64,000 bases of DNA from Pleurocapsa sp. PCC 7319. GTDB lineage: Bacteria > Cyanobacteriota > Cyanobacteriia > Cyanobacteriales > Xenococcaceae. The stretch covers positions 992,001 through 1,056,000 of the forward strand of contig NZ_KB235922.1 in the NCBI RefSeq assembly GCF_000332195.1, in the 5' to 3' direction. This document shows, piece after piece, positions 62,657 to 64,000 of this stretch. Under the pieces are notes generated by a model. That model made no database searches. It was given only the letters and a program-made list of their open reading frames with translations, and had not been told where the DNA came from. A program made the translations under genes and the position numbers. Each line of letters opens with the position of its first letter. The first letter of the stretch is position 1.

Positions 62657-64000
62657 ATGAAAAAAAGTTGTCAGACTAAATCAGAAAAGGGATTGAATCT
62701 TATTCCTATGTCTCGGTTAAATAATCGTCGGCTAAGCCCAAAAAGAGTTACTTCAATAGGTCGATTAGCTGCTGGATGGATGATTCTCCAAACCTTTTTC
62801 CTGGCAACCCCCACCTTAGCTCAGCAAAAGCCCAAAAATGAGCTTAGCTATAGCCAGTTTTTAGAAAAGTTAGAAAAAGATCAAGTCACAAAAGTAGAAG
62901 TTGACGAAACCACTAACAAAGCCAGCGTAATTCTGAAAGGTCAATCTAAAGAAGATCCCCCAAAAGAGGTGGTTCTTTTTGAGCAAAATCAGGATCTATT
63001 TCCCAAAATACGCGAAAAAAACGTTGATTTTAGTATTAAAACGTCTATTGATCGCTCCCAAACCGTAGGCGTGTTGCTCAACTTGCTAATCTTCTTTATC
63101 CTGTTGTCAGGGCTGATTATGATTGTGCGTCGCTCTGCCAATGCTTCAGGTCAAGCTTTAAGCTTTGGTCGCTCCAAAGCCAAGTTTCAAATGGAGGCCA
63201 ATACGGGAATTCAATTTGATGATGTGGCGGGTATCGAAGAAGCCAAGGAAGAATTACAAGAAGTTGTGACTTTCCTCAAAGAGCCAGAAAAATTCACTGC
63301 TATAGGCGCGAAAATTCCCCGGGGAGTACTCTTAGTTGGTCCTCCAGGAACAGGCAAAACTTTACTGGCTAAGGCGATCGCTGGAGAAGCGGCAGTTCCA
63401 TTTTTTAGTATTTCAGGTTCAGAATTTGTCGAAATGTTTGTCGGTGTGGGCGCATCTCGTGTCCGTGATTTATTTAAGAAAGCCAAGGAAAATGCCCCCT
63501 GCCTAGTATTTATCGATGAGATTGATGCCGTTGGTCGCCAGAGAGGTACAGGTATAGGTGGAGGCAACGATGAGCGAGAACAGACTTTAAACCAGTTATT
63601 AACCGAAATGGATGGCTTTGAAGGAAACAGTGGCATTATTGTTATCGCTGCGACTAATCGTCCTGATGTCTTAGATCAGGCTTTATTGCGTCCTGGTCGT
63701 TTTGATCGTCAGGTAATAGTAGATTATCCTGATTTACAAGGCAGATTAGGTATTTTAGAAGTTCATGCCCGCGGCAAGAAAATTGATTCCGAAGTATCTT
63801 TAGAAGCGATCGCTCGACGTACTCCTGGGTTTAGTGGCGCAGATTTAGCTAATCTCCTCAACGAGGCTGCGATCCTCACTGCAAGAAGACATAAAGAAGC
63901 TGTCACTATGCAAGAAGTTAATGATGCTGTAGATCGCATTGTGGCAGGAATGGAGGGTATTCCCTTAGTAGATAGCAAGGCCAAAAAACTAACTGCTTAT
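62657..64000 (+). CDS. ftsH: ATP-dependent zinc metalloprotease FtsH (5' part, cut by window end)
   Basis: 448 codons are in the window, and the frame stays open at base 64000. An N-terminal hydrophobic segment ending AQQKP ([17 protein letters not shown]) is followed by a lumenal domain (about 55-130), a second helix ([20 protein letters not shown]), and the AAA domain: Walker [13 protein letters not shown] near 228, Walker [11 protein letters not shown] near 284, second region of homology [20 protein letters not shown]. The HEIGH zinc site lies beyond the window. The Met at 62708 (MSRLNNRR) is an alternative start. In cyanobacteria FtsH hexamers remove damaged photosystem and membrane proteins. 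Confidence 0.95.
   Translation, partial: MKKSCQTKSEKGLNLIPMSRLNNRRLSPKRVTSIGRLAAGWMILQTFFLATPTLAQQKPKNELSYSQFLEKLEKDQVTKVEVDETTNKASVILKGQSKEDPPKEVVLFEQNQDLFPKIREKNVDFSIKTSIDRSQTVGVLLNLLIFFILLSGLIMIVRRSANASGQALSFGRSKAKFQMEANTGIQFDDVAGIEEAKEELQEVVTFLKEPEKFTAIGAKIPRGVLLVGPPGTGKTLLAKAIAGEAAVPFFSISGSEFVEMFVGVGASRVRDLFKKAKENAPCLVFIDEIDAVGRQRGTGIGGGNDEREQTLNQLLTEMDGFEGNSGIIVIAATNRPDVLDQALLRPGRFDRQVIVDYPDLQGRLGILEVHARGKKIDSEVSLEAIARRTPGFSGADLANLLNEAAILTARRHKEAVTMQEVNDAVDRIVAGMEGIPLVDSKAKKLTAY

Overview
The window is chromosomal DNA from a cyanobacterium. The palindrome GCGATCGC (the HIP1 motif) recurs throughout, inside and between genes. The gene families are also typical: twin SPFH/flotillins with NfeD, a receptor-like serine/threonine kinase, a succinate-semialdehyde dehydrogenase of the cyanobacterial TCA bypass type, LarB, and heptamer-type short tandem repeats. 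The abundance of small palindromes (CCCTTTAGGG, CCTTCGGG, GCCAGTGCCGAAGGC types) and of IS200/IS605 elements resembles larger-genome unicellular or baeocyte-forming lineages, but the sequence does not fix the genus.

Layout. 0.2-10.7 kb: a recombinase-like protein with an altered catalytic motif, a small membrane protein, an NAD-binding epimerase-like protein, a HAD hydrolase, a cupin, an RCK-pore-RCK channel, a response regulator ending in a membrane helix, a receiver-histidine kinase hybrid and an aspartase/fumarase-family lyase. 10.8-18 kb: an insertion hot spot holding a dead DDE transposase, a stand-alone TnpB element, a secreted-type acidic protein, a parvulin gene split by an intact TnpA/TnpB element, and an adhesin fragment. 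18-31.6 kb: a GMC oxidoreductase, an MscS channel, then an APH-like kinase/TetR/mtnA operon divergent from two tandem amidases, followed by a scrambled zone with pieces of a third amidase and of a GAF regulator around an AraC regulator and a GNAT enzyme, ending in a UGT glycosyltransferase hit by a second, truncated copy of the TnpA/TnpB element. 33.3-39.5 kb: a membrane serine/threonine kinase with an amino-acid-type periplasmic binding domain, followed 69 bp later by a 1217-residue membrane protein that fuses an M50-like membrane domain, a class II glutamine amidotransferase domain and sugar-isomerase (SIS) domains. 39.9-55.7 kb: mostly housekeeping genes (tRNA-Val, htpX, CbbY-like phosphatase, larB, ispE, tkt, fabF, acpP, SSADH) plus a third TnpB element inserted at the end of ispE. 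55.7-64 kb: NfeD, two flotillins and a DUF697-type GTPase on one strand, then a glutathionyl-hydroquinone reductase, rsmD and the 5' part of ftsH.

The most unusual item is the 1217-residue protein. Its amidotransferase motifs are complete, including the nucleophile Cys180, but that cysteine sits behind about 180 residues of membrane domain, whereas class II amidotransferases need an N-terminal cysteine. This predicts proteolytic maturation. With the adjacent ligand-binding kinase it forms a candidate undescribed signalling or cell-envelope aminosugar system. Other notable items are a perfect 21-base operator-like palindrome in the TetR/amidase divergent promoter, three TnpB lineages differing in their zinc finger, a family of small inverted-repeat elements, and gene ends rewritten by repeats or insertion sequences.
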